Part shown: positions 51,501-61,690 of the stretch, in pieces | How positions within the stretch are numbered: the stretch's first letter is position 1 | How the letters are laid out: every line of letters starts with the position of its first letter | Source: Psococerastis gibbosa | Taxonomy: Eukaryota > Arthropoda > Insecta > Psocodea > Psocidae | Direction: 5' to 3' | DNA: 64,000 nucleotides | NCBI GenBank assembly: GCA_963971405.1 | Contig: OZ020489.1 | Coordinates: 37,233,047-37,297,046 of the forward strand | Notes under the pieces: model-generated | Database searches by the model: none | What the model saw: only the letters and a program-made list of their open reading frames with translations | What the model was told of the DNA's origin: nothing | Program-made: the position numbers and the translations under genes

Positions 51501-51639
51501 ACTTGTCTTGTAAACCCCAGTAGCCGCGCAATGGCAGACCATTTATGTGTGCGTCAGAAGGGCCCTGCTCGCTCTTAGGACCGACGTAAGGGTCAGTGTG
51601 TACCTAGGCACAATTAGCTTTGAGTGGCCATATTTGGAT

Positions 51640-52800
51640 AGTGATTTAACAAGAGGGTATAAAGACAAAAGCGTTAATCTGGATATTGAAGCGGCTAGGC
51701 ACGTAGGTATGATGGAAGTCTCTGTTGGTATAATGGGGGGTTATGTAAATTTCACAGGTACGAGGGAAGGCTCGAATATTCTTAGGCTATCTGTAGGTTG
51801 GGCAGGTCTCTTCGCTTCGCAGAAGAATTTGGTGGATTAGGAGGGAATGGCGTGAATGGAGGGCAGGTGGCAAGGCAGATGACGGGAAGACAAGATGGAA
51901 AGTGAGCAACGAAAGAGGTCAATGGTGCCTTGGTATAGGAAGACGAAAAGGGCCGGGAAATCTGGAAAGAGGTTGGTCAAAACTCACCCCGAGCTTTAGC
52001 TCCGAGGAAGAATGTTTTGCAGACCTGCCCCTTGAAGCGGCTGGACACTTAGGTAAGATTAAAGTTTCTTTTGGTATAATGGTTTGTTGTGTAAATGTAA
52101 TAGGTACGAGGGGAGTTTCGAGTAGTTTTACGCTATCCGTAGGTTTGACAGGACTTCCGAGGATTGTGCATAGGAAGCACAAAGCTTCAAACTCAGAATG
52201 AGAATGAGAAATGGCAGTGTCTAGAGCATGAGCGGAGGTGGTAAGACAGATGACAGAACCGATGGAAAGACTAGGTGGAAAGTGGTCAACGAAAGAAGCC
52301 AATGGTGACTTGGCAGAGGAAGACAAAGGGTCGGGATGTCTGGGGAGAAGTGGTTTGAGAGATAAAGAGTTAGGCGGGGTTTCCACCGACCTCTCATTGC
52401 AGAAAGACACTGACGTGGTAGCAGATATTCAAGACTTAGGCGGGTATTCCGCCGACCTCTCATTGCAGAATGCAAATGACATTGACAGAAATTTGAATTT
52501 TTCTTGTTATAGAAATCTATTAAAATGTTTGTACTTAACATATTCCATGACGCCATTTTTTAATTTCAGTTTGTTTGTTTGTGATTTTACTCTATGATCA
52601 TTGATCAATTTTAACTATGGCATAGAGTAAAACAAAAATTTCATTTGCATTCTGCAATGAGAGGTCGGTGGAATACCCGCCTAAGTCTTCAATGTCTGCT
52701 ACCACGTCAATGTCTTTCCATTCTGCAATGAGAGGTCGGTGGAAACCCCGCCTTAGCGCGGAGGAAGAAGAATGTCTTGCCAACCTGCCCGATCCACGTT
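51640..52800 (+). repeat. Tandem duplication, period about 346-375 bp, interrupted by a MITE
   Basis: GAAGCGGCTAGGCACGTAGG (51688) recurs as GAAGCGGCTGGACACTTAGG (52034), and both are followed by TTGGTATAATGG, TGTAAATxTxxxAGGTACGAGG and CTATCxGTAGGTT. GAAAGTGAGCAACGAAAGAG (51899) recurs as GAAAGTGGTCAACGAAAGAA (52276). A third start, GAGGAAGAAGAATGTCTTGC (52761), corresponds to GAGGAAGAATGTTTTGCAG (52005) once the MITE 52373-52752 is removed. Frames share EAAxHxGxxxVSxGIM and GTRxxS...LSVG. Function unknown. Confidence 0.75.
52373..52752. mobile_element. Composite (nested) TTA-target MITE, copy 4
   Basis: The outer ends GGCGGGGTTTCCACCGACCT and AGGTCGGTGGAAACCCCGCC are perfectly inverted with TTA on both sides (52370-52372, 52753-52755). 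The inner element 52439-52681 starts GGCGGGTATTCCGCCGACCT, ends AGGTCGGTGGAATACCCGCC and is flanked by TTA and TAA. Unlike the other copies, its outer arms also carry CTCATTGCAGAA, so the two layers belong to the same subfamily. Confidence 0.92.
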
Positions 52801-53415
52801 GGCACCAGAACTCTTTTGCAGTCCCCTCACCATTTAAGACATCTGTTCGGCAATGGAGAGAGAGTTCCTCTTCAGAAGACCCCAAGGGGAGTCTGGTGTT
52901 GAAACTCAGAACCGCAAGTGCCTCCCCTCCCCAAATAGTTAAGTTTAGGCTCATCTTGTGTCTTTGGCCCTGGAAGCTTGAACCATTACATCGACAGATA
53001 GCTAGGAGTGGGTCGCAACAAATGCGGACGGCCCGTCGCGATTCGTGTCGCAAACGTCCACATATTTTCAAAATATGCGCCCAGAACTGCTGGTTTGTGT
53101 GTTTTACAAACGGAAAATGTGTCTAAATTGTTGTTCGTTTTGTTTATGATTTGCCTTGACTGCTTATGACAAGCAATAAATAAATAATTGACCTTGAGAA
53201 AGCTGAATAGACAAGAATTATTGATGAAAACTAACAATGACGATATATAGGGAGTACCGATATATTAGAATCCGCCATGGAGGAGTGGTCTAGAAATAGT
53301 CTAGGCAAAATAATAATAATATTTGTAATCCTATTTAAGTGCAACAATGTACAGTTTTAGACTTTATTTCTTTGTTCACACTGTAAGTACGACAGGTAGT
53401 CCAATATATTACGTC
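52801..53415. other. No gene recognised
   Basis: Frames at 52598-53126 cross the MITE boundary and are artefacts. Nothing else supported. Confidence 0.4.
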
Positions 53416-53417
53416 AG

Positions 53418-53822
53418 AGGTTCTCAAAGTGTGCTCCGCGGATCCCTGGGGGTCCACCGAGCACCTGCCAGGGGGTACCCGTATCATTTTTTAGCACGAG
53501 ATAGAATTACATTATTTAGTAACGTAATTTTTATATTTATGTACTCCCCATCAGTGCCTTTTCAAATTTTCCACTTTGGCGAAATTGCGTAAGGAAAATC
53601 GCAGTGTCATTTTGCTCATTAACAGTATTTTTGAACTTGTATTAATTTTTACAGATTAAAAAACCAGTAAAGCCGACAGTCAATTTTTTTTATTTCAAGA
53701 CCTATTGTTGATGTTTCGATATTTTTTATTGTAAGGGGGCGGGGTAGACTAAAATTTTTTGTGGTCCACATAACTATAGTACTTTCATTAGGGGGTCCGC
53801 GGCAAATAAAAGTTTATTAAAC
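53418..53822. mobile_element. Degenerate hAT-like element
   Basis: Starts CAGAGGTTCTCAAAGTGTG with GGGGGTCCACCGAGCACCTG inside. Near the other end GTGGTCCACATAACTATAG and GGGGGTCCGCGGCAAATAAA precede AAGTTTATTAAACCGGTAG, a decayed inverse terminus. No octamer duplication survives. Same group as 2045 and 38727. Confidence 0.55.
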
Positions 53823-54439
53823 CGGTAGTTTATTAGCAGGATAACCCCTGTATTACGTAACGGCTAATGGCTTACATACAATAGCAGAGCGTAAAACAAA
53901 CTATCCCATATAGCTATAGCATATATATAAAGCTATCCCATATATTTTGTAATTATTATTTAAAGATAAGTGCCTGAATCAATATCAGGCCTTAAAAGGA
54001 GAGAATGGGCCCAAGATATCAATAAAATCTGCACGACGTAGTGCCAATGATTTAGCATTGCCATTAGTACAAGGTGTTACAGGAAAGTACGCTACACATT
54101 CACCATACACGGATTATGCGTACTACGTAAATTATTGTTAAATAACTTGGACACGAAAAACAATCTTTTGCATGAATAATTAATTTTTAACAACAACTTT
54201 TCTATTTCCCAATGTTATCGCTGCGTTGCGCAGATGTTACAATATGAGCCTCGCATCAAATATATTCGCATTCAATGAAAACTGGTTATAAATAAATATA
54301 TATATATACAATAAAAGCGGTTCCCGGCGCAGACTTCGGCTGCTGCCTCCACCACTTGCGCCTGCCGCGGGCGGCAGCTCGACCTTCGGCCTCACGGTAA
54401 CTGCTCATGTAAATTAATTGGGCTCACACACAACACACA

Positions 54440-54600
54440 CACAGCACCAACTGTCGGGATAAACGAAAATTAATGGTAGCGCAGTCTGCCCCTAGATGTC
54501 AGTTGATGTCGGTTGGCGATGGTAGCGCCAACTGTCGGGATAAACGAAAATTAAATGTAGCGCAGTCTGCCGCTAGATGTCGGCAGTACCAGCAGCCATG
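54440..54600 (+). repeat. Tandem repeat, two units of about 80-90 bp
   Basis: CCAACTGTCGGGATAAACGA, AAATTAATGGTAGCGCAGTC and TGCCCCTAGATGTCAGTTGA are followed by a second CCAACTGTCGGGATAAACGA with TAGCGCAGTCTGCCGCTAGA. Just upstream a perfect hairpin CTGCCGCGGGCGGCAG lies at about 54363-54378. ATAATCGGTCTAGTCGTTTG and ACATACATACGGACAG downstream resemble phrases in many insect repeats. Confidence 0.6.
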
Positions 54601-54819
54601 TAAACGCACCAATGTAAAATATTCCAAAATCAAATTGTAAAAACATTCTCCAGTGGACGAAAGTGTTAATGTAAACCATCCTCGAATCTCCTTGAACACA
54701 CACAACAATATTCATCATAATCGGTCTAGTCGTTTGAGAGGAGGCCTGGAACATACATACGGACAGTCGAAATATATATTTTTTTGTTAAATTGTACAAT
54801 CAAGTAATCAACAAGTAAT

Positions 54820-55040
54820 CGATAAGTAAGTATTAAAAAAAATATCGTCAAAATCAGGTAGTTCTGTCATTGTCATTGTGCTAGTGCCTCAGTGACAGTC
54901 TAGAAAGCTTTCTCTAAGAGATGGTCTCTAAGCAATTTAGGGAAGTTAGTAGCATTTCTCGCCGCTCTCAGTTCAATCGGGAATTTTCTAAGATAGGCCA
55001 AACCTTGTAGTATAGTATCCAGTCGCTCACAATTGGCTGT
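54820..55040 (+). repeat. Dispersed repeat F5, copy 2
   Basis: AAATCAGGTAGTTCTGTCAT, TAGAAAGCTTTCTCTAAGAG, TTTAGGGAAGTTAGTAGCAT and CATTTCTCGCCGCTCTCAGT match 47560-47745. Confidence 0.7.
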
Positions 55041-55347
55041 GCGTGGTGCTGGCCTTACAAGGTCTCCCCGTTGCCTCGTGTTCTAGGTGTGGGTGTCCTC
55101 ATTTTATTTAAATTTCCCCCGCACCTCATTGACAATAAGTGCCAACGGGAACAAGCAGAAAAGTTTACCATTGACATTATAATATGTGTTAACTTGGCTT
55201 AACCAAGTTTTGGAACGAGTCCCGCTAATACCTAAGTCAATATTTAACGAGCAGGTTAATATTAATTTTTAATATAACGGTTTATCGGGCTTAACTCGAA
55301 CTTACCCTAAGACTAGTTATTTAACAACGGGTAACTTGGATTTACAT

Positions 55348-55402
55348 TGCCTGCTGTGTTAATAGGCATTCGAGGCATGGCCTCAAAGTCATCGAACAAC
55401 TA
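55348..55402 (-). repeat. SINE S4 terminal arm
   Basis: CATTGCCTGCTGTGTTAATA, GGCATTCGAGGCATGG and AGTCATCGAACAACT are the inverse of the S4 tail near 45990-46045. Confidence 0.6.
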
Positions 55403-55479
55403 GGGTGGAGCTCATCGTCAGGAGAAGGGGACCTAATGTCAGTTCACTTTTCTTATCTAAAATTAGCTCATTTAATCAC

Positions 55480-55690
55480 TAATTGGATTGGACATTTGCT
55501 TTGACACGAGAATATCATAAGCTGCATCATAGAGGGAGCCATAGAAGACTTGGGAGCCCGAGAAAAGAGTATCTACAGCAAGTGATGGACCAATACATAA
55601 GTGGAGCTGAAGAGAGCGTGCCAGGATCGAGGGGAGGCATCGAAGCCACATGTTGCTGCCAACCAGCCAGCCGGCTGTAACTTGAAGCAG
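55480..55690 (+). pseudogene. LINE C-terminal fragment
   Basis: Across two frames: WIGHLL, HENIISCIIEGAIEDLGARE, RKEYLQQVMDQYISGAEE and a QDRGGHRSHMLLPTSQPAVT ending. This follows RWIGHVLRHDxxLxxIIEGxxxGxxxRGRxxxxxxxQVMxD...DRxxWRxxxNQP of insect LINEs. An AAGCAGAAGAATAA tail follows. Frame-shifted, dead. Confidence 0.65.
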
Positions 55691-56099
55691 AAGAATAACT
55701 AATTCGCGTTCGTGGAAAATTTCAGGTGACCAGTGGCGCGTTCAGCTTTGTGACCTCTGACCCGGCCCGTCCCTATTGCGGTTCAATGTGGTCCTAATGA
55801 GTAAAAGGACAATACACGGTGAAAGTACCTACTCTGTTTGATGTGCGGACTAATTTGGCTCACATTTTGATTCAGAGGATTGGCCTAATTGCATAACCAC
55901 ATTCTGCTACCTTTCATAATTGATTTAAGAGTATAGTAGGCCCATCCTAGCAGGGCCATTCAGGGTGGGCCGTTCCCACCGGGCCCATGAGTGAATCTGA
56001 GCCTCACCGCGCTGCAATAAAAATATTATAGCGAATTGGCGTATGTGACGGTTTGACTACCGGCCCGGTGAAAAAGTTACCGGTAATGCATCCGGCCCC

Positions 56100-56345
56100 C
56101 AAACTTCTTCTTTAAATGCCTCTTCTTTCGAAGATTGGCGACCATCATAGCACTTCGGACCTTCAGCCGCTCTGAAAAGGAAGTAACTGCTCTTGCCATT
56201 ACATTGTAGTATTATATGGTATATATAACACTGACATTAAATTAACTTTGGTTGAAGAGGTAACCTCTTCGGTTATGCTCTTGCCATACCACTTCCTCAT
56301 GTCTTTCAACCAGGATGTTCCGCCGGCAGACATGGGGTACAAGAA
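56100..56345 (-). pseudogene. RTE-like C-terminus, minus strand, split by a 77-bp insert
   Basis: Minus frames: GGTSWLKDMRKWYGK, then after the insert LLPFQSG/LLFRAAE and a degraded IAMMVANLR-like region, then AAAGAAGAGGCATTTAAAGA. Same order as 11620-12190 and 25330. Confidence 0.7.
56199..56275. mobile_element. 77-bp insert with 11-bp target duplication
   Basis: TGCTCTTGCCA flanks it exactly (56188-56198, 56276-56286). It contains ATATGGTATATATAACACTG, ACATTAAATTAACTTTGG and a near-palindrome GAAGAGGTAACCTCTTC. The first 45 bases recur inverted at 56474-56520 beside a tRNA-like SINE head. Confidence 0.75.
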
Positions 56346-56399
56346 AATAATGTCACATTCGGAATACTACCAATACTAATCGAAATTATAGGATATAGA

Positions 56400-56520
56400 A
56401 AAACTGGGCTAGGTGGGATTCGAACCCACGATCTACGCCTAACCGGGGCGTCGTCTTAACGGCTGGACCAAAGTTAATTTAATGTCAGTGTTATATATAC
56501 CATATAATACTGCATTATAA
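56400..56520 (-). mobile_element. tRNA-like SINE, family S2, longest copy
   Basis: Minus strand: an AT-rich leader (GTATTATATGGTATATATAA, CACTGACATTAAATTAACTT), then TGGTCCAGCCGTTAAGACGA, CGCCCCGGTTAGGCGTAGAT, CGTGGGTTCGAATCCCACCT, AGCCC. ACGCC/GGCGT and GTGGG/CCCAC form anticodon- and T-arm-like stems, but the leader cannot pair with CTAGCCC, so this is a SINE or tRNA pseudogene. Confidence 0.65.
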
Positions 56521-57340
56521 TGTGTATAGCAATACTGATATTAGTATTACTAGTACTGGCGGCTACTCCGCCGCGTCACAAATGACGTCATATTATGCAG
56601 ACACGTGACTCCATTTTTAACCATCAGAAATTGATGGGGAAAATATTTTTTCCTACTAAATAATAGAAAAAAAAATTAGGGATATTAAATACATCTACTA
56701 ATGTATTAAAATAGGGTTTCAAAAATTTTCAAGTAGCCTGTAATCAATTGGGTAGTCTTTCGTTTCGTTAAATGACCGTTAACTTCCCTCAAATTTTTGC
56801 CAAAATTGGATAGGTATTGGGTGAAATTTTAGCAGACTAAAGTAATAGAGAGCGTGAAAGGTTGCAGTAGTAAGAGGTTAAATTTGCCGATTAATGCCTG
56901 TTACTAAACCTAATTAAACGATAAGTCAGCCAATCAGAGACGAGATTAATTGGCAAGAGGGCAACAGGGTGCATAAACTCAATTAGCACGTATTCCCCTG
57001 GTGTTGGATGAAAACAATCCTATTTCCCAAGGTAGCGTGCGGTACCTGTGACCTTTGACCTCTGACGGTAATAACATAATAATCTGAAGAGACTTCCTCA
57101 ATAGTAGCTAATTGGGAGAAGATAATGGTAGTTTATAATAAAGCTAATAAGGCGGCTGCACTGCCTTCACATAAAGGTGGCTGGGATTAGGACGAAGAAG
57201 CTCTCTAGGGCCTACCGGTTGGCAGCTGAAGAAATCAGGGTCCAGTAGAAGAAGGTGTTAAGTCGCATTAGTAGTAGTAGTATGAACTTGTAGTCAGGAC
57301 CCAGGCCACAATTCGGGCCCATAGGTCTCCCAGTCGCATT
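56521..57340. other. No gene recognised
   Basis: AT-rich, without terminal repeats or coding similarity that I can support. Confidence 0.4.
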
Positions 57341-57344
57341 GGTC

Positions 57345-57615
57345 GAGCTCCGCTGCGTCAGCGAATCTCGCCAAGGCAGCAGGTTGGACTACTGGAACCC
57401 AGCCGTCGGTAGCAACAGTACACCCCAGATGTTCGAGTCTCAGGCGTCAGATCACATGGCACTCTGCAAGAACGTGCCATCCACTTTCGGCCTCCATGGC
57501 ACAATATCGGCACATATTAATGTCCACTTGTACACCAATCAGGGCGAGGGGGAGCCTGAAATTCCCGTGACCAGTGAGCAGGGATATCACCCTATCCAAG
57601 TCACATTGGTCGTAA
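57345..57615 (-). pseudogene. LINE C-terminal Zn-knuckle region, minus strand
   Basis: The minus frame reads RVISLLTGHGNFRLPLALIG, then the knuckle CRYCAMEAESGWHVLAEC, a stop, and RLRLEHLGCTVATDG. LLTGH...LIG, CX2CX8HX4C, RLxxLG is the I/Jockey/R1-like C-terminus, comparable with 17656-18203. The stop inside shows decay. Confidence 0.75.
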
Positions 57616-57657
57616 AAAAAAAGTTTAATGGACTGTGTTGATTGTATAATTTAACAG

Positions 57658-57697
<40 letters not shown>

Positions 57698-57715
57698 TTA
57701 TTTATTTACTTATTC
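57658..57715. repeat. (TA)n then (TTTA)n microsatellite
   Basis: About 33 bases of alternating TA followed by TTTA units. Confidence 0.9.
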
Positions 57716-58125
57716 TTCGTCAAATTACAGCGGGATGGCTGGTTGGCAGCAACATGTGACTTCGATGCCCCCACAGTTTCTCACTGCTTTTCATATTTAG
57801 TTATTTTTAAGTTTAAAGTCTGGGATCCTTTCGGATATTTCTGCCGCTAGGTGCTGGGTAGATGTAATAGTACAGAAAGCTGAGAGGAAAGGCTACGCAA
57901 TCTGGATGCCCAGAGACAGTAGAATTTAAGAAGTGGGTCATCGTATCGCTGATTCATCCGAATGCCCCCTCTACTTCCAACTTCCAAGGGGAAGGGAACG
58001 CCGATCACCTATTCAGCTGCATTGGCATTGTGGTAGAAAACCGAACTACAACACAGGAGGGAATGGCTCAGCTCTACTATGCGGCACGGCGTCAAATGGG
58101 CTACCAACCAAAGACGGGCGTTAGC

Positions 58126-58216
58126 TGAAGAAGAAGAAGAAGAAGAAGAAGAAGAAGAAGAAGAAGAAGAAGAAGAAGAAGAAGAAGAAGAAGAAGAAGA
58201 AGAAGCAGAAGAAGAG
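58126..58216 (+). repeat. (GAA)n tract of about 80 bases
   Basis: Starts right after GGGCGTTAGCTGAA. This position and unit are typical of LINE 3' tails in insects, but the upstream 250 bases do not give a recognisable LINE frame. Confidence 0.8.
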
Positions 58217-58436
58217 GAAGGAAAACCTCCATGCCACTAACCCCCACACTCAGAAAGTAACAGCAAGTCACGATGGGTTCAACCTAATCGAAATAAAATT
58301 AGATCAAAAGTTAAAAAAGCAGAAGAATGAAACCTGGTAGAATAATGTAATTAGATTTGGAAGGCTGAGAGACTGCGGGCTTCCAGTTAACGATGTAATG
58401 ATAGCTGGCCAGTTAGACTGCGCCTGCGTGATGCCG

Positions 58437-59108
58437 TCTACACCTATCTACTCGTTATTTTATGTCTATGGCCGCACACTTCTTCGAATTCGAGTTAAGA
58501 ACAAATCGGTCACCAATATCCGTTTTTTGTTTTTTTTTTTAAATCATAATCCCTCTTCACCAATATACTCGTTATTTTATGTCTATGGCCGCACACTTCT
58601 TCGAATTCGAGTTAAGAACAAATCGGTCACCAATATCCGTTTTTTTTTTTAAATCAAAATCCCTCTCCACCTATCCACTCCTTATTTTTTGTCTATGGCT
58701 ACACACTTCTTCGAATTCTAATTAAGAACAAATCGGATACCAATATCCATTTTTTCAGGAAAATCAAATTACACAGAATATAATATTAAGCATACTAGGT
58801 AAGCCCTCTTCACCAATATACTCGTTATTTCATGTCTATGGCCGCACACTTCTTCGAATTCTATAGTTAAGAACAAATCGAACACCAGTATCCATTTTTT
58901 AAGCAAAATAAAATTACACAGAATATAATGTTAAACATACGAGGTAAGCCCTCTCCACCTATCTACTCGTTATTTTATGTGTATGGCCACACACTTCTTG
59001 GAATTCTAGTTAAGAACATTTCCATTTTATCAGCAAAATCAAATTACACAGAATATATTTATATTAATTATCATATATATATTATTATTTATTAAGCATG
59101 TGAGGTAG
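58437..59108 (+). repeat. Five-unit tandem array (minisatellite)
   Basis: Units start at about 58437, 58557, 58665, 58808 and 58953. Each carries CTCGTTATTTTATGTCTATG, GCCGCACACTTCTTCGAATT and GTTAAGAACAAATCGG, then a T-rich stretch. Units 1 and 2 are short (about 115 bp). Units 3-5 are longer (about 145 bp) with AAATTACACAGAATATAAT. The repeated peptide in the plus frame is a by-product. Confidence 0.9.
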
Positions 59109-59214
59109 CGGATCCAAACTTCTTCAAGCGCCGCAAAGGGCGCGAAAATAAGAAAAATTAAGTAAAAATAAATAAATTAACAAGAAAATACGTAATAAAA
59201 ACATCGCCCCCTTC

Positions 59215-59310
59215 CCCTGGCAATGGGTTCTACCCGAATTGTTCAATGACTGTGAGGTCCCTGCCTCAACTGACAATTAACACAGCAGGCAATGTAAGTC
59301 CAACTAACCC
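59215..59310 (+). repeat. SINE S4 tail
   Basis: TGGCAATGGGTTCTACCCGA, ATTGTTCAATGACTGTGAGG, CAGCAGGCAATGTAAGTCCA and ACTAACCC match 45960-46050. Confidence 0.65.
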
Positions 59311-59375
59311 TTTTTTAAGTTCCCATTAGGGTTGGGTGTACCCAGGGCCGGCGGAACATTTTTTATCCTTTTATA

Positions 59376-59440
59376 TCGAGTGGTCTCGAACCTTGACCTT
59401 CCGCTTTGTAGTCCAGTTCTCTACCACCAGGACTATCAAC
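59376..59440 (-). repeat. tRNA-like SINE, family S3
   Basis: Minus strand: TCCTGGTGGTAGAGAACTGG, ACTACAAAGCGGAAGGTCAA, GGTTCGAGACCACTCG. A GGTGGTAGAG A-box-like string and a clear B box. Related to 25545-25630. Confidence 0.65.
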
Positions 59441-59834
59441 CTGACACTGATGACTAACAATTCGTGTACCTGATGCGGCTGAAACCTTGGCCGCGTCATA
59501 AAACCAAGAATTTCATCGAGGTTAAAGGTCCCCGCATGACATTCAACCTACATTAATATTTAACCTGCCAGCTAAAGGTTGCGGCCGTACTCGTAAAACT
59601 GTGGCATTTAAAAAATCACACAGTTTAGGGTCTAAGTGATTTATTCTGAAATCCCTGGACTATAAAATGTATGCAGATTTGTTATGTTGCGTTCTCACAC
59701 TTACAGTTTTGAATTCAATGGATTCAAGTTGTATGCCTGCACTTTTTGTGCGCTATACAGGTTTTTTATACTTGTATGGGAAAATTGTTAGTTCTCCAAC
59801 GCCTCCTCTCAAAATTTCTGATTTTAAGTCGGTC

Positions 59835-60115
59835 AGCCTGGTGGGGGGAGTGAGTCTGTTTATTAACTTGAGGCACCCCAAGGGCAGACTCTTTCACCTC
59901 GGGGGAAGAGGAGTTGGCAGACAGGGTGGATGTCCTGATAGTAATGGATTCCGAACCACTTGGGGAACATAGTAAAGTCGCACAATTAATTCAGAGGTGA
60001 CCGGGACTCGACACGCACATAGACAGGTAAAGTCAGCGCGATATCATGGCCAATCACGTCTTCTGCCAACGCTGAGCAAACTACCAAGTTTGCTGCAGTT
60101 CTGAAGCCTGACTGC
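59835..60115 (-). repeat. Dispersed repeat F3, minus copy
   Basis: Inverse of the F3 blocks: GGGGGGAGTGAGTCTGTTTA, GGGCAGACTCTTTCACCTCG, GGATTCCGAACCACTTGGGG, ACCAAGTTTGCTGCAGTTCT. The plus frame GGVSLFINLRHPKGRLFHLG, RQGG, GFRTTWGT parallels 43980-44222. Confidence 0.75.
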
Positions 60116-61385
60116 CATATACCAAGTTGAATCCACAAAATAGTAATGTAACGCTTAATAATTGAAAAGAGCTGGAGCCAGAGAAAGCACCTGAGATTTC
60201 TGGAAGCGGAGCTATGCCGTTACAGTCAGCACCCCTTTGAGTAACTGAGTAAGGTAATGTTAAGTGCAAAACCTAATATTTAGAAGAAAATCCCCGCTGT
60301 CCTTTGTTTTGTATAATATTCAATTTCATATATAAAGTCCGATCGCATGACGTATACAGACTCGCCCAAGTGCAAGCACACTACCAACTTGCCAGTGAAG
60401 TCAATAAAGTAGAAGAAATGTTACTCTACATTTTGATATCTACTATGGGGCCGTCATTAATCCAAATGGGTCACTGCTTTGGAACTGACTTGACATCCTC
60501 AGTACCCGTTTTATTAACATATCAGTTCACTAACTGTGGTCTCGTTTAATCGTGCTAACGTCGAACACTTCTTCTACTTCTAGCCCCCCCCCCCTCCCCG
60601 TCTAGGTACTAATTTCTAAATCCAACCCACACACAACTGCTCCCATTTGCCTACACAAATTTCTCAATCTCCACCTGCAAGTGACACATTGATGGCCGTC
60701 CCACCACTAGAGATAAAGGCAGCGTACCTACAGGTACACATTCCAGCCTGGTTGACATATCCAGTCAAACGCGATCGACCTTCCAGCCTCACAAGGTCGC
60801 ATGTGGACCTGGCGGGCGCTGGCGGCGCTGTGAGCCTGTGACATTTCAGCGGCTGCAAATGTCAAGATTCAGGTCGGTCAACGATATGCAACAACTAGAC
60901 CGCCCATCAACGACAATATTAGTTGGTTATCAGCTAAACCTTGAAGGCAGGGAGCTTGTGGACTGTATAGAGACAGGGCTGGTTTAGGTCCTACCTGGAG
61001 GTGCCAGTAACAGTATCAATGGTAAGCATGTTTGAGCTTCGCCATTGGCACTTGACGTCGAGGAGTGAACAAGTTTGGCAATGGCTAGAAAATCATTCGG
61101 AAAGTACCAAAAATGACAGAAAACTGAAAACAGAAAACCCGGCAGGGCAGGGTTTAATGGTCATACGGTCATAAAGAAACCCCATCAATTTCCTCTTCTT
61201 CTTTTTCGGGCGGGAAATCCTCTGCACCGAAGGAAAATATTTATAAATATGTTATTAATAAAATTATACTAGGCATAGTAATACAAAACTCCTGTGGTGT
61301 TACAACGTAATAGTAAGTATACAACAGAAGTGCAGCAGATATTTAAGTAGGCTATACCTGTTACAGTAGATATACATCTCATCCC
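60116..61385. other. Mostly unassigned
   Basis: A C10 run lies near 60583. At 61019-61090 CAATGGTAAGCATGTTTGAG and TTGACGTCGAGGAGTGAACA are a diverged F2 piece. No gene recognised. Confidence 0.4.
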
Positions 61386-61690
61386 GAACTTGGTTAAGTC
61401 ACGCTCACGCTTCTTACACTGTGCCAATGGTAAGCTTGTCTCCACATGTCCAGTAGGACGACATAACATTAATGAAGCTGTTAGAAGTACCTATTTTAAT
61501 ATATACTGTATATTATATTTAATTATTAATTATTCAAGTACAGTTTTATTGTTGTAGCTGTTGCTGTGGTATTTATGCTACTTAAAGGTGAATAGCCGTG
61601 TGTTACAACATAAAACATTCTATTCGATCGAGTTTGCCAACGGCCAAAAATTCTTGCGGAAACAATACCAATAATAGCCGAAAAGTACAC
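61386..61690 (+). repeat. Repeat F2, with an inserted or diverged middle
   Basis: GAACTTGGTTAAGTCACGCT, GCCAATGGTAAGCTTGTCTC (to about 61450), then about 170 bases of AT-rich sequence, then GTTTGCCAACGGCCAAAAAT and GCGGAAACAATACCAATAAT. Confidence 0.65.

Noticed and set aside
51919-52410. 163-codon minus-strand frame
   Set aside because: It crosses the boundary of a MITE at 52373 and runs antisense to the tandem duplication; low-complexity composition.
56400-56475. Functional tRNA gene on the minus strand
   Set aside because: The T arm and anticodon-like arm fold, but the 5' sequence does not pair with the 3' acceptor and base 33 is not U; sister copies show it is a SINE family.
58398-58652. 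Protein with two internal repeats
   Set aside because: It is a translation of two units of a tandem DNA array.
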